64,000 bases of DNA, taken from the NCBI GenBank assembly GCA_023662725.1, contig JAMPIL010000007.1, forward strand, positions 25,474 to 89,473, given 5' to 3'. Positions 18,085 through 26,379 of this stretch are shown in pieces. Position 1 is the stretch's first letter, and every line of letters begins with the position of its first letter. The notes beneath the pieces are model-generated. The model did no database searches and was not told where the DNA came from. It worked only from the letters and a program-made list of their open reading frames with translations. A program made the position numbers and the translations under genes. The stretch comes from Ruminococcus flavefaciens (GTDB taxonomy: Bacteria; Bacillota; Clostridia; Oscillospirales; Ruminococcaceae).

Positions 18085-18537
18085 ATGAAGTATGAAGTTT
18101 TAATTGCTGTACTTCCGGTTATATCTGCTGTTCTTGTTGCCGTGCTGAATAATTGGGAAAAACTGAATACCGGAAAATGATATATCAAAGATGTTTTAAA
18201 ACTGGTACAGGAAATGGAGAGATCTTCTCAGGAAACCAAGGAAGAAGTTAAGATGCTGACTGAACAGATGCACAGACTTCAATCGACACAGCGTACCGGA
18301 TTACAGACACAGATTCTTGAAAAAAGCAGGCGAATTCAATTGGCAATAAATAAAGGTGATGTTGATTATGAAGAAGAACTCAAACAACTCATTATCTTGT
18401 ATCGTGAATATTATGTATGTGGATTCAACCGCCAAGGAAAGCTTTACTTCAATGATACAATAGCAAAAGCTTCTGAGGATAATAACACTTTGGTGCGAGG
18501 TCTTATGAACACATATTTCTCTGAATATGAACCGTAA
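18085..18537 (+). pseudogene. membrane-anchored coiled-coil protein with an in-frame TGA
   Basis: An ATG at 18085 with a CGGAGG site opens a single membrane span (residues 4-21, LIAVLPVISAVLVAVLN). After residue 31 an in-frame TGA at 18178 interrupts the frame. The same frame then continues without interruption to 18537 with a long coiled coil (MERSSQETKEEVKMLTEQMH) and a soluble tail. Without the stop it would be a 150-residue protein with one N-terminal membrane anchor, encoded just before an LLH-type holin. It may belong to the same lysis or membrane module. The stop may be a mutation or an assembly error. Confidence 0.6.
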
Positions 18538-18554
18538 AAATGGAGGTAGGTAAT

Positions 18555-18938
18555 ATGACAGCTACAATAGTGAATGGAGTAATTTGCCTTGTATTTTCAA
18601 TCATAGCGGCATTTGTAAGTCCTATACTTGTACCTGCACTTTCTGCTTGGCTAAAATCTAAGACAGAAAATGAGAAATTACAGGTAGTAATATCAGATAT
18701 TATAACAACTGTACAGACATCTGTGAACAAATATGAGCAGACTGTTGTTGCGAGACTGAAAGCAACAGGTGAGTGGAATGCAAAATCTCAACGTGATGTA
18801 CTTGAATGTGCAATAGATGAAGTAGTTGCGAATTTAATTGATACTACTAAGGAATCCTTTATCAATAATGGTATTGATGTTTCTGATGTTGTGGAACGAT
18901 ATGTTGAATCATATATTCAGTCAAAGAAATCAGTTTAA
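18555..18938 (+). CDS. LLH-type phage holin
   Basis: The ATG at 18555 has an ideal GGAGG ribosome site 8 bases upstream; an upstream ATG at 18540 contains that site and is unlikely to be used. The 127-residue protein has one N-terminal membrane segment (residues 5-28, with FSIIAAFVSPILVPALSAWL) and a helical C-terminal half containing ISDIITTVQTSVNKYEQTVV and GEWNAKSQRD. This architecture matches the Holin_LLH family. Known holins form membrane lesions that release endolysin; LLH members are also found on plasmids and in cryptic prophages. No endolysin gene is seen nearby. This is the clearest phage marker in the window. Confidence 0.75.
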   Translation: MTATIVNGVICLVFSIIAAFVSPILVPALSAWLKSKTENEKLQVVISDIITTVQTSVNKYEQTVVARLKATGEWNAKSQRDVLECAIDEVVANLIDTTKESFINNGIDVSDVVERYVESYIQSKKSV

Positions 18939-18950
18939 TTTAAGTGGTGA

Positions 18951-18967
18951 AATCGTTATAATCTATG
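18951..18967 (+). promoter_or_regulatory. recurrent intergenic AATCGTTATAAT motif, copy 1
   Basis: AATCGTTATAATCTATG lies about 25 bases before the small gene at 18990. Close variants occur at 19269, 29223 and 35649, each in a gene-free gap ahead of a gene. A shared promoter or processing element of the phage-like block is the simplest reading. Confidence 0.45.
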
Positions 18968-18989
18968 TCAGTGAAAGGCGGTAAATAAT

Positions 18990-19243
18990 ATGAAACTTTA
19001 TATTAGACCTGTCAAGGCTGCACAAGTGGCAAACAAAACAATTTCTAGATGCGGTGAATATGAATTGGCAAAGACAGCAAAGGGGAGCTCTATGTTTACT
19101 ATCCTGGCGGCTTTGTGAAGTTTACAGGTAGCGGACACCCTAATATTCCAGAGGACGTGTGAGAGAAATTTGCTCCATATACAATGCTTGGAAGAAGGTT
19201 GCTTGAAAATGGCGAAAATCCGTATGATGAAATCTATGACTAA
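18990..19243 (+). pseudogene. small protein gene broken by frameshift and stop
   Basis: The frame opens MKLYIRPVKAAQVANKT and then reads CGEYELAKTAKG. A one-base shift near 19083 continues as ELYVYYPGGFVKFTGSGHPN and IPEDV. An in-frame TGA follows, and the same frame resumes as EKFAPYTMLGRRLLENGENP to 19243. The intact product would be about 84 residues. The opening resembles that of the gene at 17487. The combination of a shift and a stop makes it unlikely to be functional as written. Confidence 0.55.
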
Positions 19244-19275
19244 GTACTGATACAAGTGTTTTAATAAGAATCGTT

Positions 19276-19314
19276 AATAGTCTATGTAGTAGTAATACTG
19301 CATAGACTATTTTT
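19276..19314 (+). terminator. intrinsic terminator
   Basis: ATAGTCTATG pairs with CATAGACTAT across a 14-base loop that can itself form AGTA/TACT, and a T-run follows. Its left arm overlaps a copy of the recurrent AATCGTTAATAG motif starting at 19269. Confidence 0.7.
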
Positions 19315-19334
19315 CATTTTCGGAGGATAAAGTA

Positions 19335-20700
19335 ATGCTGAATACAGCGCAAAAACAAGCAGTCAATTGTGATGCTAAGAAGATATTATGCCTTGCTGGA
19401 GCAGGCACGGGAAAGACACATTCCGTGATTTCCAGAATTTCAAGATTGATTAATGATGGTGCAGATGTTTCAAGTATTCTTATACTGACATTTACAAACG
19501 CCGCTGCTTGTGAGATGCGAGAGAGATATCGCAGGATACATAAAAATCAAACTTCCCCAATGTTCTGTACATTCCATAGCTATTGCTATTCTCTCATATC
19601 AAGGAATAGCGCTGTAGCGAGAAGTCTCGGCTATTATAAAGGAACTCCAAATATTGCAAATGATGTGACTATCCGAAAGATTCATACAAGGTGCAGCCAA
19701 CAATGCGGTACAAAAATATCTGATGATAAACTTAATGGCAAAACTCCTTTAAAGTCAAATGAAAGATTCCAGTATGACGTATTCTGGAAACAGTATGACA
19801 AACTGCTTCATGAAGAAAACTACATAACTTTTGACATTATGTGTTACGGAGTCAGCAAACTATTTGCAGATAACGATCCAATTGTGGATTCAGAAAAACT
19901 AAAGTTTAAATATGTATTTGTCGATGAATTTCAGGATACGGATCCAAAGCAATGGGATTTTGTTTCTTCTTTTACAGATTCAAACTTATTTGTATGCGGC
20001 GACGCTAAACAGGCAATTTATGGCTTTCGGGGCGCAAATAGTTCTATTATAAAATCTCTTGCTGAAAATCCTGATTGGGTAACCATCAAGCTTTCAGAAA
20101 ATTATCGTTCAACAATGGAAATATGCGATTATTCCAATAAGATACATAAAAGCTGGAAAGGAAGCACCTACAATCTTGATATTGTGAGCAGTAAACATGG
20201 AATCCAAGTCGTAGAACAAGCTGAACTGAATCTCGAATCCAATAAAGATATAATGAATATTGTCAGTGATTCTGCTGACGGAAAATCTGTAGCTATTCTT
20301 TGCAGAAGCAGCAGAAGTAAAGAAAAAACTTGAACAACTCAATATCCCATTCAATAGTAAGAAAACCAATACAGATGTCAGTGGCATTCTGAAAAGTGCC
20401 GTTGACAGCAGTTTCTGTGTTGATTGGCTTTCAAATAAACTTCGAGCAAATGATTACAATGAATACATAAAATATTGTGCTATAGACAGCAGATACAGCA
20501 CAGAACCCGGATTTATTAAATTGTATCAACATTTGCTTGAACGATACATAAAAATCATTATGCAGGTGCGTGAGATACTTTGTAATGAACAATTTGCTTA
20601 TGGTAAAATTACAGCTATCAGTGAACTTCTGAACATTCCGCATGGTATCATAAAGCTTGCATCAGATGATAACGATGGTGTTATTGAATATCTCATAGAG
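19335..20700 (+). pseudogene. UvrD/Rep-like superfamily I helicase, truncated and frameshifted
   Basis: The protein starts MLNTAQKQAVNCDAKKILCL with motif I AGAGTGKT near residue 24. It has motif Ia (ILTFTNAAACEM), Walker B VFVDEFQDTDPKQW near residue 195 and motif III/IV elements CGDAKQAIYGFRGA and KLSENYRS. An extra base near 20300 breaks the frame; corrected, it continues AEAAEVKKKLEQLNIPFNSK and on to about 20700. Motifs V and VI, needed for helicase activity, are absent because the sequence then passes into an SMC-like ATPase. Intact relatives unwind DNA using ATP, often in phage replication. GGAGG lies 8 bases before the ATG. Confidence 0.75.
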
Positions 20701-21806
20701 CTTGCCGATTCTCTTTCAGAAGAAACTGGAATCTATGCAATCTTCAAGCACTCTGACGGTCGAGCAATGAGCGTTGAGCTGACAGTTGATGATGACAGCA
20801 AGCCAATCACAATCACAAGGACATGGGAGAAGAAAGGCAAGGACATTGTTGCAAACAGCAGTATATCCCCTGCTGTATATGATACCAAGGGGATTGTCGG
20901 AAGTTTGGAACTCCCTGTGTTCAACTTCAATGAATTTGTCGGTATGACCGCCAATAAGCTTAAGGAATGGTTTATGAATTTTCTGCCGGCTGTTGATGCA
21001 GAAATTGATTGGGATTATGAACTCAGCAACTTAATGACCTCACTGCTCAGATGACAGAGCTTGACCGTGAGATTCGTGATATGAATAACACAATCAACTC
21101 TGAGCGTGTTCAAATGGCAGAGGTTGAAAAGGCATACTCTCAGTATGATTTTGTTAGCTGCCAAATAAGTATTGATGTTAAAGGTAGCACGGTTGAGGAA
21201 TTGACATTAACAATCAAGGAACTTGAAACCGAAATCAACAATCGCCGAGATATTATCATCAAGCTGAAAGCAAACAAGAAGTACGAGGAACTGACTGATA
21301 AGCTTACCAATGAGAAATACACTATTGAGCAGGATATTGAGATCCTCAAGGTATGGTGCAAACTCACAGATGTAAATGGTTTACAATCCAAACTTATGAA
21401 AGCACCTTTTGATAACCTTGCTAATAAGATGTCCGAGTACATCTGCAAATTCTTTGAGGGTACCGGAAAATTCAAGTCTGCTGCATTCATGCTCACAGAG
21501 AAAGCAAACAGCTTCAGTTTTGGTGTAACAGATTCTACCGGTACATATATCGAGTTTGACCTCCTTTCAAGCGGTGAGAAATGTTTGTACACACTTGCTA
21601 TGCTGCTCTGTATCGTTGAGGTGTCAGACTCACCACTGAAACTTGTGATGATATATGACCTTCTGGCCCACCTTGACACAGCAATAATTAAGGATTGCTT
21701 TTCAACCTTATATTCTATTAGTACCGTTCACGTACTACTTGCCGGAGTGCAGGACTGCCTGCATTCTAATGCAGATGAATTTGTTGTTGAAGTAGTATCA
21801 GATTGA
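20701..21806 (+). pseudogene. SMC/RecF-like ATPase fragment lacking Walker A
   Basis: After the helicase remnant the frame reads as an ABC-type ATPase lobe (SVELTVDDDSKPITITRTWE). A shift near 21035 rejoins LNDLTAQ to MTELDREIRDMNN, and a coiled coil then spans 21060-21400. The closing lobe carries the signature LLSSGEKCLYTL and a Walker B-like LKLVMIYDLLAHLD, followed by a His-containing switch segment. No Walker A is found, so the N-terminal lobe was lost when this gene fused to the helicase. Relatives are DNA-repair or phage recombination ATPases of the SbcC/RecN type. A standalone 251-residue C-terminal product from the ATG at 21051 is possible but could not hydrolyse ATP alone. Confidence 0.65.
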
Positions 21807-21835
21807 TCATCAACTGTTAATTGGAGGAATCAATA

Positions 21836-22273
21836 ATGCAAAGACCAGATGGTTTTCTTGATGAAGGTAAGGATTATACTGTGACTGTAACAAAAATACT
21901 TTCTAAAGGTATAACTGTTAGAATTAAAGATACAGAATATACAGACTTTATTCACATCTCAAAAATATCAACAGAATTTGTATCAAATATCAATGAATAT
22001 GTAAAGTTGAGAGACATACTGTCTGCACATGCAATTAAAAGAGGTGACAAAATCAGTGAACCTGAACTGTCCTTACAACATTTACATCTCAAATCGTTAT
22101 ATCATGCAGAGAGAAGTACGTATGATACTGAAGTTGTTACCAAAGTTTCTTCTGAAAGAAATCCGGAAGATATGATAGCTGCTGCAAATTTATCACTCAA
22201 AGATAAGATGCAGACAATCCATTCCAGAACAGAAAGAAAGCGTAAAAATCCAAAACGCAAATCAAAATTTTAA
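21836..22273 (+). CDS. S1-domain RNA-binding protein
   Basis: Translation should start at the ATG at 21836, preceded by TTGGAGG. Residues 8-75 form an S1/OB fold: GKDYTVTVTKILSKGITVRI, then FIHISKIS and GDKISEP. The rest is a basic tail ending RTERKRKNPKRKSKF, well suited to nucleic-acid binding. The protein is cytoplasmic, 145 residues long. S1 proteins bind single-stranded RNA and occur in ribosomal and RNA-decay factors; here, near tRNA genes in phage-like DNA, it may modulate translation of element genes. That role is inferred. Confidence 0.65.
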   Translation: MQRPDGFLDEGKDYTVTVTKILSKGITVRIKDTEYTDFIHISKISTEFVSNINEYVKLRDILSAHAIKRGDKISEPELSLQHLHLKSLYHAERSTYDTEVVTKVSSERNPEDMIAAANLSLKDKMQTIHSRTERKRKNPKRKSKF

Positions 22274-22289
22274 TATTCAGGAGGATTAC

Positions 22290-22688
22290 ATGATCAAAGA
22301 AAAAATTATTTTTGAGTCTACTCTTACCGGCAAAATCTATGATTCATTAACAGACGCTCTTGAAGCTGAAAAGTCGGAACAAACTGATTCAAGTATGCCG
22401 ATCAACAAGTTCCGTGAGGTAGCACGTGAGTTCAGAGAAAAACTCAATAACATTAATTTGCGTTATACTGAGCTTAAACATGAAACAATTGAATTACACC
22501 GAAAGTATGATCCGATTCTGAATTCTATGGCAAAAGCTCTAAATTCTATGAGTGTGGATGTTTCAAAGATTGACAATACAGACAGTGAAAAGTATGATAC
22601 AGTAATTCATGAATCTCATCCGAAAGCAAGAATAGTCAAAGTTCATACAAGCTCATTCAGAAAATCTGATTTTTCACAGCAGCTTTGA
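22290..22688 (+). CDS. unknown helical protein of the phage-like block
   Basis: AGGAGG precedes the ATG by 6 bases. The 132-residue protein opens with a short beta segment typical of phage accessory proteins (IIFESTLTGKIYDSLTDALE). It is then mostly alpha-helical with a probable coiled coil at residues 45-80 (REVAREFREKLNNINLRYTE). No family is recognised. It is the last protein gene before a roughly 1-kb noncoding stretch with structured RNA and tRNA genes. Confidence 0.55.
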   Translation: MIKEKIIFESTLTGKIYDSLTDALEAEKSEQTDSSMPINKFREVAREFREKLNNINLRYTELKHETIELHRKYDPILNSMAKALNSMSVDVSKIDNTDSEKYDTVIHESHPKARIVKVHTSSFRKSDFSQQL

Positions 22689-22729
22689 AAAATCAAAAAC
22701 TTGAACAGAGCAAATCTTTAATATAAGTG

Positions 22730-22839
22730 GTCGGGAAATTATCCCCGACAGGGAATCTGCAATGAGCAGAGTACTGTCCGTCTGGTGGGTTGGCGGCAGA
22801 CAAGTTGAAATGTGAGTGCAAATCTCACTTTCAGTGCCA
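22730..22839 (+). ncRNA. structured RNA candidate with four successive hairpins
   Basis: Four short perfect stems follow each other: GTCGGG/CCCGAC (22730-22749), TCTGC/GCAGA (22756-22770), GTCTG/CAGAC (22780-22801) and GTGAG/CTCAC (22812-22828). The last has a 7-base loop TGCAAAT like a tRNA T-loop, and the piece ends in CCA at 22839. The 3' part resembles a tRNA lacking its anticodon arm, with ACTG (22773) pairing CAGT. I cannot name the RNA. A decayed tRNA or a phage noncoding RNA are both possible. Confidence 0.4.
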
Positions 22840-22902
22840 ATAGTTTCAATTTTATACTCCTTCATTTTTGCAGGCGTATGATAAAATCACTGCCTGCAAT
22901 AT

Positions 22903-22979
22903 GGGCTATTAGCTCAGTCGGTCAGAGCTTCCGCCTCATAAGCAGATGATCCTTGGTTCAAGTCCAAGATAGCCCACCA
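22903..22979 (+). tRNA. tRNA-Met(CAT)
   Basis: A 77-base cloverleaf has a perfect acceptor stem GGGCTAT/ATAGCCC, D-stem GCTC/GAGC, anticodon loop CTCATAA (anticodon CAT), T-arm CTTGG-TTCAAGT-CCAAG and an encoded CCA end. One C-A mismatch sits in the middle of the anticodon stem. Met elongator is the first reading; an isoleucine tRNA modified at C34 shares this anticodon. It lies in the phage-like block, not in a chromosomal tRNA cluster. Confidence 0.85.
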
Positions 22980-23075
22980 GCCCTTGAAAAAGGGCATGTC
23001 CTCTTTCTTTTGTTCTACACATTTTATAATTTCCTTTTGTCCTGAATATTGGATAATAACTCAGGACACATTTAT

Positions 23076-23150
23076 GCATCATTCGTCTAATGGTTAAGAC
23101 ATCAGATCCCCATTCTGAAAATGAGAGTTTGATTCTCTTATGATGCTCCA
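23076..23150 (+). tRNA. tRNA-Gly(CCC)-like, with C at position 33
   Basis: A 75-base cloverleaf has acceptor GCATCAT/ATGATGC, D-stem GTCT/AGAC, anticodon stem TCAGA/TCTGA, T-arm GAGAG-TTTGATT-CTCTT, discriminator T (usual for glycine) and encoded CCA. The anticodon loop reads TCCCCAT, giving anticodon CCC but C instead of the near-universal T at position 33. That may weaken decoding or mark a specialised or decaying phage tRNA. Confidence 0.75.
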
Positions 23151-23160
23151 CTGTTCCAAT

Positions 23161-23186
23161 GCCTAACAACGTACTCGCTGTTAGGC
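23161..23186 (+). other. perfect 8-bp inverted repeat after the tRNA-Gly gene
   Basis: GCCTAACA and TGTTAGGC flank a 10-base loop, starting 11 bases after the tRNA CCA end. No T-run follows, so it is not an ordinary terminator. It could be a tRNA 3'-processing or termination structure, or an att-like recombination site. From 23187 to 23394 I see nothing further. Confidence 0.45.
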
Positions 23187-23394
23187 AGAGATGTCCTAAT
23201 ACGTCGAAGGGACTTTTGACGACGTTAAATATGAAAATAGGTCTTCGTGGGAAGCTACAAAAGTTGGACATAGCAGGGGATGTAGCAAATGTTGAATTGG
23301 TTATTCAATACAATTATTAAGAATATGAGGTAATGACTTATATTCTTGATCAATATACAAGGATGCTGGAACGGTAGGCAAACAGTCATATTAA

Positions 23395-23418
23395 AGCTCG
23401 CATCTGCGGGCTTTTTTT
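23395..23418 (+). terminator. intrinsic terminator
   Basis: AGCTCG and CGGGCT arms (one G-T pair) around CATCTG close just before seven T residues. It ends transcription of the tRNA region ahead of the metallopeptidase promoter. Confidence 0.7.
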
Positions 23419-23450
23419 GATGTTTCAGAGCAGAAATTTCTTGTATAATG

Positions 23451-23519
23451 TGCATTTCATGCCAAAATTCTGCATTTCATGCCACAAATATTGACAACCG
23501 AAACGTAAATTGTTACAAT
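23451..23519 (+). promoter_or_regulatory. promoter with tandem TGCATTTCATGCCA boxes
   Basis: TTGACA (23491-23496) and TACAAT (23514-23519) are 17 bases apart, a strong sigma-A type promoter. Immediately upstream are two direct copies of TGCATTTCATGCCA at 23451 and 23471, exactly 20 bases (two helical turns) apart. The second copy, its CACARRTA extension and the -35 recur at 37475-37500. This is a likely regulator-binding array controlling the two secreted metallopeptidases. A leader of about 150 bases separates it from the start codon. Confidence 0.7.
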
Positions 23520-23680
23520 TAATTATAAACAAACACTCATAATTTTGTGTTAAATGTGCAAGTGTTTTAAAAAGTGCTTGGATTTTATAATTTTTTTGGG
23601 GGAGTTGATTAAAATGGTGCTTTGAAATCAAATGCAGAGGAAGTGCTTTAATTATATTAAATTTAAGAAGGAGTGTTTAT

Positions 23681-26266
23681 ATGAAAAGAATAGTAAGTAT
23701 TTTAGTGTTAATGACAATAGCAGTATCATGTATACGATTTAGTCCATGTAACTTGAAAACTGTAGCAGCAAATGACAATAATTCTCCATGGCTTGTTTCT
23801 TCTCAAAATGATGAAAATATTTTGTTTTATCCTGATTCTAATACTAAAGCGCCAAAGTCTTATGAAGAAAATGGTGTTTCATATTCATTGGCAATCAGAA
23901 ATCTATCCGGCAGTCGTACTGCGTATTATGAGAAAACATTTTATGTGCAGAAAAACACAGATTATGTTATAAATGCTTTTGTAAAAAGTACTTTTACAAA
24001 AACAGCGTCTAAAACTGGTTTTAATACTAAACAGGTTATGCCAACGAAAATCGTTGTAATCGATGGAAGCAAAACTATTGAAAGTTATACTTCAATTGGT
24101 CAGGATAATGAATGGCAAGAGACAAGTGTCGGATTTAAAACCGATACAAATACAATTATAAAGATCAGATTATATGTTGATTTTAATCAGCCAGGCACAG
24201 TCTGGTTTGATAACATACGATTGGACAAGCCTGAAAAAACAAAAGTATTAATGTTAGCATATGACGAAATTGATGCCGTGTATGATAATGTCAGCTACTA
24301 TTCTGAAAGAAAATCTGAAGTTACAAATGAGGTTGTTATTGAAACAATGAAAATGTTTGATGATGAAATGAAAGAATTGTCTAATTCTAAAATCATTACA
24401 GATACAACAGTAATATTTCCGGGTACATTGTCAAACTTGCATTTTGCAGGCGACCGTATGTATGCAAACTACAGCGACATCAAAGAAGTAGTGGAAAGTC
24501 AGCCACAAAATTATGATTTTGTATTTGTTTTAATGCCGGCAAATGCTGAAAAATATATAAACGGCAAAACCCCATATATGGGTGTTTGTTATTCAGCAGA
24601 AGGTGTTGCGAATATAGATCAGGGGTTGGCAGCCGGAAGTCTCCCAACTGAATATAACGCTCCTGTGGATGGAATATGTCATGAGTTTATACACTATATA
24701 GAATATTTAAGCAAATCAAAATTAAATTCTGAAGCTCCGTTTTTGGATCATTATGAAACGGGGTTTGATTATGATTCGGACGGAGATAAAAGAATAAAAA
24801 TAAACGGAATATGGTATAATTCTTATTATGATTATTATACGTCGAATATAAATACAAGTAATAATAAAAATTATGTTGAAAAAGTTGATATTCAGACTCC
24901 GCCGATTTACCAGCATTTAAATGTAAAATATCAATGGTATTATGATGTTTTAAATGGTCAGGTTCAGCATTACGATTCAGGATTCTGGGGACATAGGAGT
25001 ATAAGCATTCTAAAAGACGGAACTGTTTCAGAATATCATATGAATACAGAAATGATACCAAGCGGCATTTATAACCTTAAAAATAATTACTATACTTCTA
25101 ATCCCTATTTAAAAGAAGATAATACGGTTTTAAGCCATGTATCAGAAAAGGGCAGCATTAATGAATATTGGAACATAAACTGTGTTGACGGTTATTATGA
25201 ATTAACTCCGCTGAATAACCCCTCATTAAGACTTACCGTTGATAATTTAAGTTTATCTTCACAGCCTGACAAAGGCACAATAAAGTTGGTTGCGGCAAAT
25301 AACAGCAATCACCAGAAATGGCTTATAAAAAAGGTTAGCACAAATCAATATAAAATAGTACCCAAACTGGACAGTGCCAGATGTTTTGAATATGCATACG
25401 GTGGAGTTGTCAATGAAGCTCAGATGTGGATTTATGTAGGCGGAAATAATCAAAAATGGTCTTTTGAGAATGTCGATACTTTTACAAATGGTACATATAA
25501 CATAAGAAATAATTATTATAATCAATATATTAAGTTTAATGGTGATTCTTCATTATCTCTTTCAGTCAGCAACAGTACATTGGCAGATAATTGGGTATTT
25601 GAGAAAGTGGGAGATTATTTTAAAATAAGACCTGCATTAAGTTACAATACCCCCCTTAGTGTGAAAGAAATTAGTCTTTCTGAAAATTCAGCTAAAGGAC
25701 AAATAGAATTTAAAGAAAATACTTATGATTATTCTCAGTTATGGATCGTAGTAAAACTCAATGATAGTTCATATCGAATAACTTCTGCTATGAATCCAAA
25801 TAAATGCTTTGAATATGCTTATGGCGGAGTTATCAATGAAGCTCAAATGTGGAATTTTGTGGGTGGAACAAATCAGAAGTGGACCTTGGAAAAAGATAAT
25901 ATTACCATAAGTAAAACTATGAAAAATCCTTATTATAATAATTATTTATCAGGCAATTTATCAATGTCAGGCAGCAGTTATAACTGGACTATAAAACCAT
26001 ATGAAAATTATTATATTATTTATAATTCAAACGGAAGATTAACATTAAGCGGTGTTTCAAACGGGAGCAAAGTTTATTTAAGCAATAATTCTGAAATAAC
26101 TGATGATCAAAAATGGACGATTAATATATTGGATAATGGTAATTATGTAATTTCTTCTATGTTAAATAATCAAAAATGTTTAGAGTATAGTTATGGAGGT
26201 ATTACTAATCAACTTCAAGTGTGGGAATATGGAAATGGTAATAATCAACAGTGGATACTAAATTAA
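23681..26266 (+). CDS. secreted HEXXH metallopeptidase with ricin-type lectin repeats
   Basis: AAGGAG precedes the ATG. The 861-residue protein begins with a signal peptide (about residues 1-30, with a hydrophobic VSILVLMTIAVSC core). Residues 35-185 look like a beta-sandwich carbohydrate-binding-type domain. A peptidase domain follows, with HEFIH (His334, Glu335, His338) as the zinc-binding helix. From about residue 465 onward, repeated modules carry QKW motifs (for example NHQKWLI, NNQKWSF, TNQKWTLE) and CFEYAYGG segments typical of ricin B beta-trefoils. It is probably released and attacks glycoproteins or wall-associated protein. There is no sortase signal or membrane anchor. It pairs with the similar gene downstream. 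Confidence 0.8.
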   Translation: MKRIVSILVLMTIAVSCIRFSPCNLKTVAANDNNSPWLVSSQNDENILFYPDSNTKAPKSYEENGVSYSLAIRNLSGSRTAYYEKTFYVQKNTDYVINAFVKSTFTKTASKTGFNTKQVMPTKIVVIDGSKTIESYTSIGQDNEWQETSVGFKTDTNTIIKIRLYVDFNQPGTVWFDNIRLDKPEKTKVLMLAYDEIDAVYDNVSYYSERKSEVTNEVVIETMKMFDDEMKELSNSKIITDTTVIFPGTLSNLHFAGDRMYANYSDIKEVVESQPQNYDFVFVLMPANAEKYINGKTPYMGVCYSAEGVANIDQGLAAGSLPTEYNAPVDGICHEFIHYIEYLSKSKLNSEAPFLDHYETGFDYDSDGDKRIKINGIWYNSYYDYYTSNINTSNNKNYVEKVDIQTPPIYQHLNVKYQWYYDVLNGQVQHYDSGFWGHRSISILKDGTVSEYHMNTEMIPSGIYNLKNNYYTSNPYLKEDNTVLSHVSEKGSINEYWNINCVDGYYELTPLNNPSLRLTVDNLSLSSQPDKGTIKLVAANNSNHQKWLIKKVSTNQYKIVPKLDSARCFEYAYGGVVNEAQMWIYVGGNNQKWSFENVDTFTNGTYNIRNNYYNQYIKFNGDSSLSLSVSNSTLADNWVFEKVGDYFKIRPALSYNTPLSVKEISLSENSAKGQIEFKENTYDYSQLWIVVKLNDSSYRITSAMNPNKCFEYAYGGVINEAQMWNFVGGTNQKWTLEKDNITISKTMKNPYYNNYLSGNLSMSGSSYNWTIKPYENYYIIYNSNGRLTLSGVSNGSKVYLSNNSEITDDQKWTINILDNGNYVISSMLNNQKCLEYSYGGITNQLQVWEYGNGNNQQWILN

Positions 26267-26379
26267 TAATTTCATTAATAGTACTGTTTGTTCAAGACAA
26301 AGAATTTTTCCAAGAGTTAAAATTTGAATGTTTAATTTAGGTCGATAGATATTCGAAAATAAAAATTAAGGAGGAAAAT

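Noticed and set aside
18085-19243. In-frame TGA codons as tryptophan in a recoded phage
   Set aside because: TGG is used for Trp in the same genes, nearby genes end normally in TGA (for example at 33192), and other lesions in the block are frameshifts or TAA/TAG. Mutation or sequencing error is simpler.
22730-22839. Cobalamin or other metabolite riboswitch
   Set aside because: No conserved riboswitch core is visible, and a tRNA gene rather than a metabolic gene follows.
24687-25061. Minus-strand open frame inside the first metallopeptidase gene
   Set aside because: It lies opposite repeat-rich, Asn/Tyr-rich coding sequence, has no ribosome site and has an implausible composition.
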